The translations under genes and the position numbers were made by a program. A model generated the notes under the pieces. That model ran no database searches, was not told where the DNA came from, and worked only from the letters and a program-made list of their open reading frames with translations. Of a stretch of DNA of 54,671 bases, positions 24,794-33,167 are shown piece by piece. The DNA comes from Aequorivita sp. (GTDB lineage Bacteria > Bacteroidota > Bacteroidia > Flavobacteriales > Flavobacteriaceae): contig JAUYGY010000008.1 in the NCBI GenBank assembly GCA_030690315.1, positions 1 through 54,671 on the forward strand. The letters run 5' to 3'. Positions within the stretch are counted from its first letter, which is position 1. Each line of letters starts with the position of its first letter.

Positions 24794-26620
24794 TTAAAAT
24801 AAGGTGGAAAGCATAAAAGTACCCAAAACCCAAAGAATTATAGATAGTATGCCCCCAATTATAAAAAAATGTTTGAACTTATAAAAGCCCATTCCATAAA
24901 TTAAAGTGTTGGTTTGATAGCCCATTGGGGTAAAAAAACTAAAATTGGCCCCAAATAAAACTGCAAGTATAAAAGGTTTCATTGATAATTCTAAACCTAC
25001 TGCAACGGCAATGGCGATGGGCGTCATTATAATTGCGGTGGCATTATTGCTAACTACGCTACTCAGTAACATTGCAATTAGAAATATTAGACCAATAATA
25101 ATCAGATTGGACTGGCCGCTCAATATTTCAAGTAAAAAGTTTGAGATAAATTTATCGGCACCTGTGTTGTTCATGGCTACACCTAATGGAATCATTCCCG
25201 CGAGCAGAAATATTACCTGCCAATTGATGCGGTGATACACATCGTTTAAATCCAAACAACGGGTTAGCAATAGAAGGCAAACCCCTGTAAGGGCGCTCAC
25301 CAAAATACTTAATAATCCACTGGCAGCCATCCCGACTACCAAAATAAGGATGACAAATGAAATGGTTCTATTTCTCTTGTTTACCGCAGGTTTGGTTTTG
25401 TGTTCCCTTAAAACTGCCACATTTTCCATTTCGTGAAGTTGGCCAATTTCGTTCTTTGGAACTTCCACAAGAAGTCTATCGCCGGGTTTTAGTGTTATTT
25501 GTTCTATGCTTTTTCGAACAAGACGTTCTTCAGTGTTTCGGATGTTTCTTCTCTTTTTAATGGCAATTGGAACGGCATTTTGAAAGGTTTGCTTCCGCAA
25601 TTGCTTTAACGTTTTGCCTATTAATATGGAGCCGGGTAAAATTAAAAGTTCAATAAAGCCAAACTCTTCCTGCTTTTTTTCTCCCTCATTTTCTTGAGTG
25701 AGGGCAGCAGTAATTTCCTTTTCATCCTTGTTTTGTTTTTTATGGACGCTTAAGTCATCGGCCTCATTCATTTTTGCGAGATTTTCGAGATCACACATTA
25801 GCAGTAACTTATCGTTTTCCTTTAAAGTAATATAGCGTCCGGGAGCATTGGTAATTTGCTTATTGCGCGTGAGTTTTAAAATTGATATGTCGGCATCGGT
25901 AAAAAGAAAAGTATCTTCAATTTTTTTATCAATTAATTTGGAACCTTTGTTAATTACTACCGTTGTTACATAGTTTTCCAGATCATAGGCTTCTTGCAGG
26001 TTTTCTTTTGAATCATTCGGAAGCCATCTTGAAGCAATGGTAACAACTATAATTCCTACAATTAAAAAGATTAATCCAAAAAAGGAAAATTCAAAAAAGC
26101 TGAATTTCTCCGCTCCCAAATCTTTTGCAATCGAATTTACTATAAGGTTTGTAGAGGTTCCCATAAGGGTGCAGCTTCCGCCTAAAATTCCTGCAAAAGA
26201 GATAGGCAAAAGTAATTTTGCTTGAGGCAAGTTGAAGCGTTTGGACAATTCTGAAATAATTTTTATAAAAACAATTACAACCGCTGTGGTATTTATAAAG
26301 GCTGAAATACCGCCCGTAATAAACATAAATATAGGTAGTAGCAGAAAGAGGGGGAGAATGTGAAGGTTTTTAAGTAAGCGCGCCAGTGAGGCTATAACGC
26401 CATTGTCTTCCAGCGCCAGCGCGATTATCATCAATGAAAGTACTGTGATTGTTGCGGTATTTGAAAATCCAGAAATTGCATCTTCCGGTTCTACCAAACC
26501 TGTTAGGGCCAAGGAAGCAATAATTAACATCGCGATTTTATCTACCGAAAATACTTCAAAAGCGAAAAGAATTATGGTAACTAAAAGAATAGAAAAAACG
26601 AGAATTATTTCTGGAGTCAT
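24794..26620 (-). CDS. SLC13-type permease with TrkA-C domains
   Basis: This 608-residue membrane protein is of the divalent anion:sodium symporter class. The first membrane half has about five helices. Two cytosolic RCK_C (TrkA-C) domains follow at about residues 205-290 and 315-405 (ITLKPGDRLLVEVPKNEIGQL). The second membrane half carries SSVVSNNATAIIMTPIAIA, the typical SNT-like substrate motif. Such proteins carry sulfate, dicarboxylates or other anions, and the substrate here is unknown. A -7 box TATCTTTA lies at 26642-26649. Confidence 0.9.
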   Translation of the reverse strand: MTPEIILVFSILLVTIILFAFEVFSVDKIAMLIIASLALTGLVEPEDAISGFSNTATITVLSLMIIALALEDNGVIASLARLLKNLHILPLFLLLPIFMFITGGISAFINTTAVVIVFIKIISELSKRFNLPQAKLLLPISFAGILGGSCTLMGTSTNLIVNSIAKDLGAEKFSFFEFSFFGLIFLIVGIIVVTIASRWLPNDSKENLQEAYDLENYVTTVVINKGSKLIDKKIEDTFLFTDADISILKLTRNKQITNAPGRYITLKENDKLLLMCDLENLAKMNEADDLSVHKKQNKDEKEITAALTQENEGEKKQEEFGFIELLILPGSILIGKTLKQLRKQTFQNAVPIAIKKRRNIRNTEERLVRKSIEQITLKPGDRLLVEVPKNEIGQLHEMENVAVLREHKTKPAVNKRNRTISFVILILVVGMAASGLLSILVSALTGVCLLLLTRCLDLNDVYHRINWQVIFLLAGMIPLGVAMNNTGADKFISNFLLEILSGQSNLIIIGLIFLIAMLLSSVVSNNATAIIMTPIAIAVAVGLELSMKPFILAVLFGANFSFFTPMGYQTNTLIYGMGFYKFKHFFIIGGILSIILWVLGTFMLSTLF

Positions 26621-26641
26621 TTAGAGAGTTGGTTGGACTCA

Positions 26642-26649
26642 TAAAGATA
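26642..26649 (-). promoter_or_regulatory. -7 box of the permease gene
   Basis: TATCTTTA on the minus strand lies 22 bp before the ATG at 26620 and differs from TAnnTTTG only in the last base. Confidence 0.5.
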
Positions 26650-26721
26650 ACCGCAGAAATAAAACCCGTTCCTAAGAATTTCATAAAATATTGAAAGTAT
26701 CAATATTTTAACATTTATGCA

Positions 26722-27588
26722 TTAACCCAGATACTTTTTCAAGATGTGGCTTTTAGAGGTTTGGCGTAACCTGCGAATAGCTTTCTCGCGAATCTGGCGA
26801 ACCCGTTCTCTGCTCAAATCAAAAGTATCGCCAATTTCTTGTAAAGTCATAGGCGGTTGTCCACAGAGACCAAAATTCAATTTTACTACATCTGCTTCTC
26901 GTGGAGCCAAAGTATCTAGCGCACGGTTTATCTCAATACTAAGAGATTCATGCATTAGGTTGTTGTCTGGATTTGGACTTTCACCTGAGCTTAAAACGTC
27001 ATATAAATTGTTGTCGTTTTCACCTTCTTGAAAAGGGGCATCCATAGAAAGACTGCGAGTTGAATTTTTAAGGGAGCTTTTTACTTTGGCTTCACTGAAA
27101 TCTAACTCATTGGCAATTTCATCGGCAGTTGGAATTCTTTCAAACTTTTGTTCCAAATAAATAGAAGCTTTTTTAATTTTATTTATATCGCCAATTTTGT
27201 TCAATGGCAATCTCACCACACGCGACTGCTCTGCAATTGCCTGCAAAATAGCTTGGCGAATCCACCAAACTGCGTACGAAATAAATTTAAATCCTCTAGT
27301 TTCATCAAATCTTTTTGCGGCCTTTACCAAACCAACATTGCCTTCATTAATAAGGTCCGGAAGACTAAGACCTTGATTTTGGTATTGTTTTGCCACGGAA
27401 ATCACAAATCGTAAATTTGCCCTGCTCAATTTATTCAGCGCAGCTTGATCTCCTTCACGAATACGCTGTGCCAACTCCACTTCTTCCTCTGCCGTTATCA
27501 AATCTATTTTGCTAACATCCTGTAAATAACTGTTTAAAGATTTGGTTTCGCGGTTGGTTACTTGCTTCGTGATTTTAAGTTGTCTCAT
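26722..27588 (-). CDS. rpoD: Primary RNA polymerase sigma factor
   Basis: This housekeeping sigma factor has 288 residues. Region 1.2 starts at about residue 15 ([16 protein letters not shown]), region 2 has [20 protein letters not shown] and [15 protein letters not shown], region 3 has [12 protein letters not shown], and region 4 has [27 protein letters not shown]. Region 1.1 is absent and region 1.2-2 spacing is short, as is usual in Bacteroidota, where the factor reads TTTG/TAnnTTTG promoters. Such boxes are seen throughout this window. Confidence 0.96.
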   Translation of the reverse strand: MRQLKITKQVTNRETKSLNSYLQDVSKIDLITAEEEVELAQRIREGDQAALNKLSRANLRFVISVAKQYQNQGLSLPDLINEGNVGLVKAAKRFDETRGFKFISYAVWWIRQAILQAIAEQSRVVRLPLNKIGDINKIKKASIYLEQKFERIPTADEIANELDFSEAKVKSSLKNSTRSLSMDAPFQEGENDNNLYDVLSSGESPNPDNNLMHESLSIEINRALDTLAPREADVVKLNFGLCGQPPMTLQEIGDTFDLSRERVRQIREKAIRRLRQTSKSHILKKYLG

Positions 27589-27713
27589 ATTCTCTCAGTT
27601 TTTTTTAATAACTCGGCATAGTAAGACAATTTGGGTTAATATCCAAATAGTTAACACAACTTGTTAAAATTTTTCTGTATATTATTTTTTGCTTAATTTC
27701 AAGAAAAAATATT

Positions 27714-27929
27714 ATGAAAATTCAGAGAACTTTAATAATTGCTTGTATTGCTTCGGTGGCACAAATTGCCAATCTTTTTGCACAAAAACCAACGGAGGTG
27801 CCAAAGCCCAGCGAGAAGCCTATCGATTTGAGCAACCCTGCCGATATTATAATTTATATTGTACTGCCGCTTTGCGCGATCGTATTAGTTATAATCTGGA
27901 ACAGAAAGCGAAAAAAGGATAAAAAATAA
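27714..27929 (+). CDS. Small single-span membrane protein
   Basis: This 71-residue protein has a signal-like N-terminus (IIACIASVAQIANLFAQ), a proline- and lysine-rich middle (PTEVPKPSEKPIDLSNP) and a C-terminal membrane helix (IIIYIVLPLCAIVLVIIW) ending in a basic tail. The tail would stay in the cytoplasm. I recall similar short proteins in other Flavobacteriia but know no function. It lies 91 bp before the secreted protein gene on the same strand. Confidence 0.68.
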   Translation: MKIQRTLIIACIASVAQIANLFAQKPTEVPKPSEKPIDLSNPADIIIYIVLPLCAIVLVIIWNRKRKKDKK

Positions 27930-28020
27930 TGACACTGAATATTTAACAACAATTCGTAAAGCCGAAAACACTAATTTTGGTGCAATTGTTGTTATTCTTT
28001 TTGCTGAAAATTTAATTGGT

Positions 28021-28674
28021 ATGTTTAAAAACTTCTTTTTCTTTACGTTTGTTCTATCCTCTTTTGTGATGTTCTCACAGATTGATTTACCTAATAGTTC
28101 GGTAAGATTTGATTCGCCGCCATCAAATTTGGACAGTCCAACCGGTTTTGAGTTTCCTGCAATTAAAACGCCCACTTTGTCAAATACAACTAATCCCAAT
28201 ACTCCAAACAATTCTAATTTGGGAAAGGAAAAGGAAAAACAGATAGACTTGCAAAATGAGGATGGTTTGTTGGAATATACCGGGACGAACAAAGCCCCAA
28301 AGTATTTCACAAAAGATAAAGAGGAAAAGCCAGAATACGGAAAAGATCAATATTTGGGCGATTTTAAAACCACCGCCAAAATTGCCACATTTATGTACCG
28401 TGACCACGAATTTGTAGATGGCGATATGATACGAATATATGTGAATGGCAATATTTCTATACCCCAAGCCAGATTGGAAGGTAGCTTTAGGGGGTTTGAT
28501 CTTCCTTTGGAATCTGGTTTCAACAAAATTGATTTTGAAGCCCTTAACCAAGGCTCTTCGGGACCTAATACCGCACAACTTAATATTTACGACGAAATAG
28601 GTAATTTGCTCGCTTCCTATGAATGGAATCTCCTAACTGGAAACAAGGCTACAGCCATACTTGTTAAACAATAA
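28021..28674 (+). CDS. Secreted protein of unknown function
   Basis: A signal peptide (MFKNFFFFTFVLSSFVMFSQ, cleavage expected after FSQ) is followed by a proline/asparagine/serine-rich stretch (about 25-70) and a folded domain of about 120 residues with many beta strands (KTTAKIATFMYRDHEFVDGD, RIYVNGNISIPQ, GPNTAQLNIYDEIGN). This domain resembles an immunoglobulin-like sandwich. It lacks a T9SS sorting domain. Function not recognised. Confidence 0.7.
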   Translation: MFKNFFFFTFVLSSFVMFSQIDLPNSSVRFDSPPSNLDSPTGFEFPAIKTPTLSNTTNPNTPNNSNLGKEKEKQIDLQNEDGLLEYTGTNKAPKYFTKDKEEKPEYGKDQYLGDFKTTAKIATFMYRDHEFVDGDMIRIYVNGNISIPQARLEGSFRGFDLPLESGFNKIDFEALNQGSSGPNTAQLNIYDEIGNLLASYEWNLLTGNKATAILVKQ

Positions 28675-28886
28675 GTGAACTAGGGAATCCAAAGCCTACC
28701 TATTTATCAAAAAATATTTTCCACGACTTTTCGTTGCCACTTTTATTAAAACCGCTTTAGATTGGAATAGATGTTTTATCTTTAAGCAAGAGTTTAAGAA
28801 AGAAAATATTCCGAAGAAATCTTTCAACCTCTTCAAAAAAAAATTGAAATAAAGCTTACAAACAGTTCTAACCAAAATAAGTACCA

Positions 28887-29345
28887 ATGAAGAAAGTATT
28901 GATTACCCTAGACTATAACCCGAACTCAGAAAAAGTAGTGAATATGGGTTCTGAACTTGCCAAATTGATGGATGCTGAAATATGCCTGTTTCATGTGCTT
29001 TCAGAAGTGCGTTATTACGGAATGCAGTATGAACCTTTTATGGGTTATGAAGGGTATGCGTTTCCGGTAGATTTTAATATTCAAGAGGAATTCGTGAAGG
29101 TGGCGCAGGATTATCTGGACAAAACAAAAGCTCATTTGGGCGGAAATAATATTTCCACACATTTGGTGGAAGGCGATACTGCCAAGAAGATTTTGGAATA
29201 TGCCAAAGAATGGAATGCTGATGTGATTGTTATGGGAACGCACAACCACGGCACGTTGGAAAGAATATTTTTGGGAACGGTGGCTTCCAGTGTTTTGGAA
29301 CACACAAATATCCCTGTATATATGGTGCCAACGGGCGAAAAATAG
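28887..29345 (+). CDS. Universal stress protein, UspA family
   Basis: This single-domain Usp of 152 residues has VLITLDYNPNSEKVV, the DVIVMGTHNHGTLERIFLGTVASSVLEH region with the nucleotide motif G-2X-G-9X-G-T/S (key GTHNHG and GTVAS), and ends VPVYMVP-like (IPVYMVPTG). It therefore belongs to the ATP-binding type. The expected role is stress survival. A possible promoter box TATCTTTA is at 28777-28784, leaving a leader of about 95 nt. The 206-bp spacer before it holds no other gene I can support. Confidence 0.92.
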   Translation: MKKVLITLDYNPNSEKVVNMGSELAKLMDAEICLFHVLSEVRYYGMQYEPFMGYEGYAFPVDFNIQEEFVKVAQDYLDKTKAHLGGNNISTHLVEGDTAKKILEYAKEWNADVIVMGTHNHGTLERIFLGTVASSVLEHTNIPVYMVPTGEK

Positions 29346-29406
29346 GAGGGAAGCCACAAAATTTTATGAGGTAAATATTTAAACATACCTTTGAAAAAAA
29401 CTATTT

Positions 29407-29703
29407 ATGCCGTTAACAAATAATGATATAATGAAAAAGCTGCGCGTGGCTCACAAATTGCGCGATGAAGATATTGTGAAAATTTGTTCATTAGTAGATT
29501 TTGCAGTTACCAAAAGTGAGCTAGGTGCTATTTTCAGAAATGAGAACCATGAAAAATACATGGAATGTGGTGATCAATTTCTTCGGAATTTTTTAAACGG
29601 TTTGGTTATTCATTTGCGTGGGCCAATGCCCGAGAAGAAAGAAGTTGCAGCGAAGCCAAAACCAACCCCAATCCGCAAATACAATCCCAACCCTAAAAAA
29701 TAG
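29407..29703 (+). CDS. DUF1456 (YehS-type) protein with one repeat
   Basis: The first 75 residues match the second half of E. coli YehS: NNDIMKKLRVAHKLRDEDIV, then ECGDQFLRNFLNGL. The usual protein has two such repeats (about 156 residues), while this one has one plus a basic, proline-rich tail (KPKPTPIRKYNPNPKK). The tail suggests nucleic-acid contact, but that is inference. It ends in a perfect hairpin terminator. Confidence 0.87.
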   Translation: MPLTNNDIMKKLRVAHKLRDEDIVKICSLVDFAVTKSELGAIFRNENHEKYMECGDQFLRNFLNGLVIHLRGPMPEKKEVAAKPKPTPIRKYNPNPKK

Positions 29704-29704
29704 A

Positions 29705-29736
29705 AAAGCTGAATCAATTTTGTTTGATTCAGCTTT
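29705..29736. terminator. Bidirectional terminator
   Basis: AAAGCTGAATCAA and TTGATTCAGCTTT form a perfect 13-bp stem with a 6-nt loop. It ends the DUF1456 gene and, on the other strand, would end the leftward micro-ORF cluster 25 bp after its last stop codon. Confidence 0.9.
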
Positions 29737-29760
29737 AACCGCTATTGGGCTTTATATGTT

Positions 29761-29895
29761 TCAATACACGTATCTGCATGTTTTTCTGATTGTGGGATCC
29801 TCAAACAGATGCTGATTTCCGCTTAGGTAGTTCAGTGTGTGCTGCTTTTGCGATCCGCATTTAATTCTTTTTTGAATGTTTCTTAAAGTTTTCAT
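29761..29895 (-). CDS. Micro-ORF C, 44 residues (cluster member)
   Basis: The frame reads MKTLRNIQKRIKCGSQKQ, continues to a mid part with FEDPTIRK and ends CRYVY. The MKTL start and its DNA (ATGAAAACTTTAAG) resemble micro-ORF A (ATGAGAACTTTAAAC), but the end differs. It is 27 bp downstream of micro-ORF B. The protein is basic with two cysteines and no membrane helix. Its reality depends on the two paralogous neighbours, so I give it less confidence. Confidence 0.42.
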   Translation of the reverse strand: MKTLRNIQKRIKCGSQKQHTLNYLSGNQHLFEDPTIRKTCRYVY

Positions 29896-29922
29896 AGTTA
29901 ATTATTTTGGTGGTAATGTGCG

Positions 29923-30009
29923 TTATTTAAAACGTCGTTTCATATTCCAACTATAAGCTTTGGAATTTTGTGGTCTGTGTTGATCTTCACTGTTGTTCAA
30001 TGTTCTCAT
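29923..30009 (-). CDS. Micro-ORF B, 28 residues, YSWNMKRRF family
   Basis: The frame starts MRTLNNSEDQ and ends SKAYSWNMKRRFK. Micro-ORF A starts MRTLNSN and ends SKSYSWNLKRRFR, is also exactly 28 residues long, and carries the signature at the same position (residues 19-27). The ends are conserved while the middle varies, and synonymous codon differences (CGACGT against AGAAGG for RR) show conservation at protein level. It lies 33 bp after micro-ORF A. No function is known to me. Confidence 0.6.
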   Translation of the reverse strand: MRTLNNSEDQHRPQNSKAYSWNMKRRFK

Positions 30010-30042
30010 GTTTTCTAATTTTAATTGTTAATTGATAATTGT

Positions 30043-30129
30043 TTACCGAAACCTTCTTTTCAAATTCCAGGAATAAGATTTTGAAGTTTTCATTTTCTCT
30101 GTTAAATAATTACTGTTTAAAGTTCTCAT
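30043..30129 (-). CDS. Micro-ORF A, 28 residues, YSWNLKRRF family
   Basis: This is the first frame of the leftward cluster, starting MRTLNSNYL and ending SKSYSWNLKRRFR. Its last ten residues are strongly basic and aromatic, and no signal peptide or membrane helix is seen. AT-rich leaders with AATTAA precede all three micro-ORFs. A near-consensus -7 box (TTACTTTG, minus strand 30200-30207) lies about 70 bp upstream. The rest of the spacer up to 30406 holds only the MFS promoter. Confidence 0.6.
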   Translation of the reverse strand: MRTLNSNYLTEKMKTSKSYSWNLKRRFR

Positions 30130-30334
30130 TGTAAATTAATTTATTGGGTTATACTTAAAAGACGCAGGAATTACAAAAGTGTTACAGTACTATGTAATGC
30201 AAAGTAATGATTTAACGAAATATTAACTTTTCAATTAATTTTATTATTCACTATTTGAATACTTGCAGCTATTTGATTTACTACATTTTGTGAGGTTTTA
30301 TTCTTATGCCATTGCCATATTCAATTTGGTGTAG

Positions 30335-30342
30335 TACTTTTG
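30335..30342 (+). promoter_or_regulatory. -7 box of the MFS transporter gene
   Basis: TACTTTTG fits TAnnTTTG, 64 bp before the ATG at 30407. A TTG is found about 20 bp upstream. Confidence 0.5.
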
Positions 30343-30406
30343 ATGGTATGAAGCAACTTGCTTTGGAAGAAAATGCTTTTCACCTTAAAAATTCAACTTC
30401 TTTTCA

Positions 30407-31672
30407 ATGAAGAAAAACGATCCGTATGCCGCATTACGATTTCGGGAGTTCAATATTTTTCTTATGGTTCGTTTCGCGATGGTGTTTGCCTGGAGCATGC
30501 AGTTTGTGGTGATAGAGTGGGAAGTTTATAGTATTACCAAAAATCCACTTTCATTGGGAATCATCGGGTTAATGGAAGTTATTCCAGCGGTTTCCATGGC
30601 CCTTTTTGCTGGTCATATTGTGGACCAACAAGAAAAACGGGCTCTTTTGTTTAAATGTATTTTTGGATTTTCAGTAGTAAGCCTTGGATTATTTTTGCTT
30701 ACGTGGCCAAGAATAATAAGTGATCTTTCAACAAACACGGTGCTTTATTCGGTTTACTTCCTGGTTTTTCTCGGTGGAATTGTACGGGCTTTTTTAGGAC
30801 CAACAATTTTTTCGTTGTTCTCTTTATTGGTTCCAAAAAGAATATACCCAAATGCCGCTACTTGGAGCAGTTCAGTTTGGCAAATGGGCGCTGTTGTGGG
30901 TCCCGCTGCGGGTGGGTTTTTTATACATTGGATTGGAGTTCATTGGTCTATGTGCTTCGTTTTTGCCTTTTCACTAATGGCTTTATTACTGTTATTAAAG
31001 ATTCCGAAGAAGCCCATTTTAAATCCAAATATTGGAGAACCTGTAATGAAAAGTTTAAAGGAAGGAATCAAATTCGTGATGAACACGAGGGTAATTTTAG
31101 GAGCACTTACCTTAGATATGTTTGCAGTGCTCTTTGGTGGTGCGGTGGCTCTTCTTCCTATTTACGCCCAAGATATTCTTAAAGTTGGTCCCGAAGGTTT
31201 TGGGGTGCTTCGTGCGGCTCCGGCAGTTGGTGCACTATTGATCATGTTTACTTCTGCGCATTTTCCGCTTAATAAAAATGCAGGTATGAAATTGCTCGCT
31301 GCCATTTTTGGATTTGGTGTTTGTATTATTGTTTTTGGGGTTTCCACTTGGTTTTGGGTTTCAGTAATCGCGCTATTCTTGAGTGGAGCAACAGATGGTA
31401 TTTCTATGGTTATCCGTTCTACTATTTTACAACTTCGAACGCCCGATCATATGCGTGGCCGCGTGGCTTCAGTAAACTCTATGTTCGTTGGTTCTTCAAA
31501 TGAATTGGGTGCCTTTGAAAGCGGACTTACCGCAAAATTAATGGGAACTGTAACCGCGGTTGTTTTCGGCGGAGGAATGACAATACTTACCGTGGTAGGA
31601 ACGGGATTCTTTTTCCCAAAACTTCGGAAATTGGATTTGCGAAAGGATTTGGAGGAACACGAGCGAAGCTAA
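30407..31672 (+). CDS. Major facilitator superfamily transporter (EntS-like)
   Basis: This 421-residue protein has about 12 membrane helices. The order of motifs, with VDQQEKRALLF in the loop 2-3 position, a central cytosolic loop (KIPKKPILNPNIGEP) and RTPDHMRGRVASVNSMF in the second half, fits the MFS_3/enterobactin-exporter-like branch. It is probably an exporter, but the substrate cannot be read. It is monocistronic, with a DUF4256 gene converging on it. Confidence 0.88.
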   Translation: MKKNDPYAALRFREFNIFLMVRFAMVFAWSMQFVVIEWEVYSITKNPLSLGIIGLMEVIPAVSMALFAGHIVDQQEKRALLFKCIFGFSVVSLGLFLLTWPRIISDLSTNTVLYSVYFLVFLGGIVRAFLGPTIFSLFSLLVPKRIYPNAATWSSSVWQMGAVVGPAAGGFFIHWIGVHWSMCFVFAFSLMALLLLLKIPKKPILNPNIGEPVMKSLKEGIKFVMNTRVILGALTLDMFAVLFGGAVALLPIYAQDILKVGPEGFGVLRAAPAVGALLIMFTSAHFPLNKNAGMKLLAAIFGFGVCIIVFGVSTWFWVSVIALFLSGATDGISMVIRSTILQLRTPDHMRGRVASVNSMFVGSSNELGAFESGLTAKLMGTVTAVVFGGGMTILTVVGTGFFFPKLRKLDLRKDLEEHERS

Positions 31673-31711
31673 TGTTTTAAATACCCCATCCAAAATTACT
31701 TTTTCTCAAAA

Positions 31712-32281
31712 TTAAACCCGTAACGCCCCTCGAAACCCTCTGGCAGCATAGTAAGATTCAACGCCATTGTGATAAATAAACACAGTATTGTAGCGGAAAT
31801 CACCAAAAATAGCACCGCCCAATTTTCTGATATCGGCAGGAGTTTTTAGCCAACTTGAAGTTTTTGTATCAAACTTTCCGAGTTTCTGTAATTCGCGGTA
31901 TTGAGTTTCCGTCAACAATTCCACACCCATTTCATCCGCCATTCCCAAAGCGCTGTTTTTTGGTTTGTGTTCTTTTCTGGCTTTCAAAGCTTCGTTGTCA
32001 TAACAAAAACTTCTTCGGCCTTTGGGGCTTTCTTCCGAACAGTCAAAAAAAATGTATTCATTCGTTTTACTATCAAAACCCACAACATCGGGTTCGCCAC
32101 CTGTTTCTTCCATTTGTTGAAGCGACCAGGATTTTTGGGGGTTTTCTTCAAGTTTTTTATGAACCTGGGACCATTCAATATTCGAATGTCGGCTACTGTT
32201 TTTTTCAAAACGGGTTTTCAATGTATTGAGAAGCTCTTCCGTTTCTTTTAAACTTAATTCCTTTTTGTTCGCTTTGGCCAT
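31712..32281 (-). CDS. DUF4256 family protein
   Basis: This 189-residue soluble protein has the family's conserved stretches: MEETGGEPDVVGFDSKTNEY, FFDCSEESPKGRRSFCYDNEA (key piece SPKGRRSFCYD), LGMADEMGVELLTE and RGFRGALRV at the end. No enzymatic motif is known to me. It stands alone. The 268-bp spacer upstream of it (32282-32549) is AT-rich and shows no gene. Confidence 0.88.
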   Translation of the reverse strand: MAKANKKELSLKETEELLNTLKTRFEKNSSRHSNIEWSQVHKKLEENPQKSWSLQQMEETGGEPDVVGFDSKTNEYIFFDCSEESPKGRRSFCYDNEALKARKEHKPKNSALGMADEMGVELLTETQYRELQKLGKFDTKTSSWLKTPADIRKLGGAIFGDFRYNTVFIYHNGVESYYAARGFRGALRV

Positions 32282-32549
32282 AATTAAATATTTAAAATAT
32301 TAACATTTTTGCAGCAACTATCTCTTACTTTATTGAGAAAAATAAAATTTAACCATCAGAATTAAAAGATCTCTTCCTAAGAATTTTTCTAAAGACGAGT
32401 CGCAGGTTCGGATTTCTTATAATCGAAAGCGATTCAAATTTAATTTTTTCAAAAATAAAATATTTGATACAGTTTCTTGTTCTTCGAAAATTAAATTTAG
32501 AAAAGAATACCTTAATTTTAAGCGTAAATTAGAAATTCAAATTTTTAAA

Positions 32550-33167
32550 ATGATAAAGCCCGAAAGCGACATGCCTCCGAAAGATTTCACATCCTATTTA
32601 ATGAAAACCGTTGGGTTGCCAAAAAACGAGGCTGATCTATTGTCATTGCCATTAAAGCGGATGCATTATGAAAAAGGAAGTATTCTTTTAAAAAGCGGAG
32701 ATATTTGCAAGCATTCTTTTTTTGTGGAAAAAGGACTGTTACGGTCGTACATGCTGGATGAAAGTGGGAAGGAACACGTTATTCAATTTGCTCCCGAAAA
32801 TTGGTTTATAGTGGACAGAAGTAGTGTCTATTTCAACGACCCTTCTGAAAGTTATATTGAAGCCATTGAAGATACAACCGTGGTTTTTATTGCCGAGGAT
32901 TTTATGTGTCATGCAGCTGAAGTAAGCCAAATATTTGGGCGATATAATGATAAGCTTTTGCACAACCACATAAGGCAAATGCAGAAACGAATCAATCTTT
33001 TATTGGGTGCAACTGCGGAAAAACGCTATTTGAGTTTTATTGAAATGTACCCAGACTTATTGCTTCGCGTTCCGCAATGGATGATTGCTTCATACTTGGG
33101 AATTACTCCGGAAAGTTTAAGCCGCGTTCGGAAAGAACTGGCCCATAAAAATTTTAAAACGAATTAA
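32550..33167 (+). CDS. Crp/Fnr family transcriptional regulator
   Basis: This 205-residue protein has a cyclic-nucleotide-binding-like domain (about 25-125, ILLKSGDICKHSFFVEKGLLR, EHVIQFAPENWFIVDR) without the PRISKVK-type cAMP residues I would expect in true CRP. A C-terminal helix-turn-helix follows (about 165-200, PQWMIASYLGITPESLSRVRKEL). No cysteine cluster for iron-sulfur binding is seen. Its end overlaps the convergent pirin gene by four bases. Its targets are unknown. Confidence 0.9.
   Translation: MIKPESDMPPKDFTSYLMKTVGLPKNEADLLSLPLKRMHYEKGSILLKSGDICKHSFFVEKGLLRSYMLDESGKEHVIQFAPENWFIVDRSSVYFNDPSESYIEAIEDTTVVFIAEDFMCHAAEVSQIFGRYNDKLLHNHIRQMQKRINLLLGATAEKRYLSFIEMYPDLLLRVPQWMIASYLGITPESLSRVRKELAHKNFKTN

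Noticed and set aside
28696..28887. Minus-strand frame of 63 codons in the spacer before the universal stress gene
   Set aside because: It would cover the promoter and leader of that gene, has biased aromatic/basic composition and no recognisable motif.
32398..32440. tRNA-like T-arm (GCAGGTTCGGATTTC)
   Set aside because: No acceptor stem, D arm or anticodon arm can be drawn around it.
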